From positions 89,346,253 through 89,410,252 of the forward strand of contig CM059579.1 of NCBI GenBank assembly GCA_030386875.1: DNA of 64,000 nt, read 5' to 3'. The position numbers and the translations under genes were made by a program. Position 1 is the stretch's first letter. Every line of letters starts with the position of its first letter. Shown here in pieces: positions 63,501 through 64,000 of the stretch. The stretch comes from Morinoia aosen. Taxonomy: Eukaryota; Arthropoda; Malacostraca; Amphipoda; Talitridae. Under the pieces are notes generated by a model. That model ran no database searches and had not been told where the DNA came from. It saw only the letters and a list, made by a program, of their open reading frames with translations.

Positions 63501-64000
63501 TTACATCAATTGTTCATTATATTACACTTCAACCAAATATTTTGTCATGGCTTATACCCAAAAAAGTAATTTTCAACATTCAAAACGATACTCGCCCTCG
63601 AGTTTTGATGCTAGAACAAATCCAAAGACAGTTTTAGAATCCTTGAAACATTTCTAACAAACTGCAATTCGGCTTTTTTTCAAGTTCGAATTCTTTGAAA
63701 AAATATACAGCTCTAAACCAAAAAAAATGTAGCTAATTTTTGATATATCAAAAAATTTTGAAAAAATAGATAAAATTTGAATTTAAAAAAAAGCCGAATT
63801 TGAGTTTGTTAGAAATGTTCCAAGGGTTCTAAAACTGTCTTTGTTTTTGTTCTACCATCAAAACTGAATAGGGAGTTTCCATCTGAAATTTCAATAAAAA
63901 TATACCAAAACACATTTTTCGTCAAAAAAAAAAGTAAGGCCTAAATCGAAAAAATGACATGAGTAAAAAAGGTTTACTTTCACAAAATACATATATTGGC
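60570..64000 (-). mobile_element. Second, inverted copy of TTAA element A, interrupted and running off the window
   Basis: TTAA GGAGATCGTCCCAGGCCCTT GCC at 60570-60596 matches the right end of element A in complement. The match stops and resumes at about 62767 (TCATTTTGCATGTTTTTGTT, then GGTGGTAGACTATTCG and AATTTTATGGCGCTACGGAC). It then continues with the alternating CTAGAACAAA blocks at about 63000, 63200, 63610 and 63850. The stretch 60597-62766 is therefore probably a later insertion. The far end lies beyond the window. Confidence 0.7.
60597..62766. other. About 2.2 kb of unidentified DNA inside element A copy 2
   Basis: Less AT-rich at 60600-61450, AT-rich afterwards. I find no transposase, reverse transcriptase or long terminal repeat. 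A short perfect stem, CCGGCGGTT with AACCGCCGG, lies at 61698-61743. A minus-strand stretch at 61180-61470 stays open in two frames but has no recognisable domain. Confidence 0.45.

Overview
The window looks like nuclear DNA of an arthropod with a large, repeat-rich genome (insect or crustacean; I cannot narrow this further). Support comes from GT-AG introns of 0.3 to 8 kb, a carboxylesterase-family gene, a conserved eukaryotic TRAPP subunit, and abundant hAT, mariner, Harbinger and TTAA-type elements together with I-like LINEs. I see no prokaryotic gene organisation. Most short open frames are repeat or intron noise and are left out.

Layout. 1-2345 is a 14-bp minisatellite. 2487-5226 is a GC-rich Harbinger-type element carrying an inserted LINE fragment. 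5245-23272 (+) holds ten exons of a carboxylesterase/cholinesterase-family gene; its 5' end is missing. Phase-consistent splicing gives 585 visible residues with Ser, Glu and His of the triad and a C-terminal membrane anchor. Its third visible intron carries about 200 copies of a 34-bp repeat, each with an AATAAA. 26607-33643 (-) is a complete four-exon TRAPPC2 (sedlin) gene of 140 residues. Its last intron holds a 4.4-kb hAT element with an exact 8-bp target duplication and a rearranged mariner inside it. 33.7-42.1 kb is intergenic and filled by a roughly 350-bp repeat family, two copies of a 273-bp hAT-like MITE and a mariner-like MITE. 42098-48805 (-) is a two-exon MSANTD3-like Myb/SANT gene of 455 residues; its intron carries a chain of TTAA-flanked foldback elements. 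50.26-50.45 kb is a tRNA-derived SINE. 50.9-56.5 kb (-) is a nearly complete but inactivated I-like LINE. 56.5-64 kb is AT-rich repeats and foldbacks, plus a second copy of one TTAA element interrupted by about 2.2 kb of unidentified DNA.

The three host genes have no evident functional link. TRAPPC2 acts in ER/Golgi vesicle tethering, the esterase is predicted to be on a membrane facing outward or into the lumen, and the Myb/SANT protein is predicted to be nuclear. The most unusual aspect is how transposons touch gene structure. A Harbinger end lies about 18 bp from a splice acceptor, the esterase stop codon falls inside the TTAA of a MITE, and three foldback elements sit end to end on TTAA sites. 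I did not find a convincing new multi-gene system.
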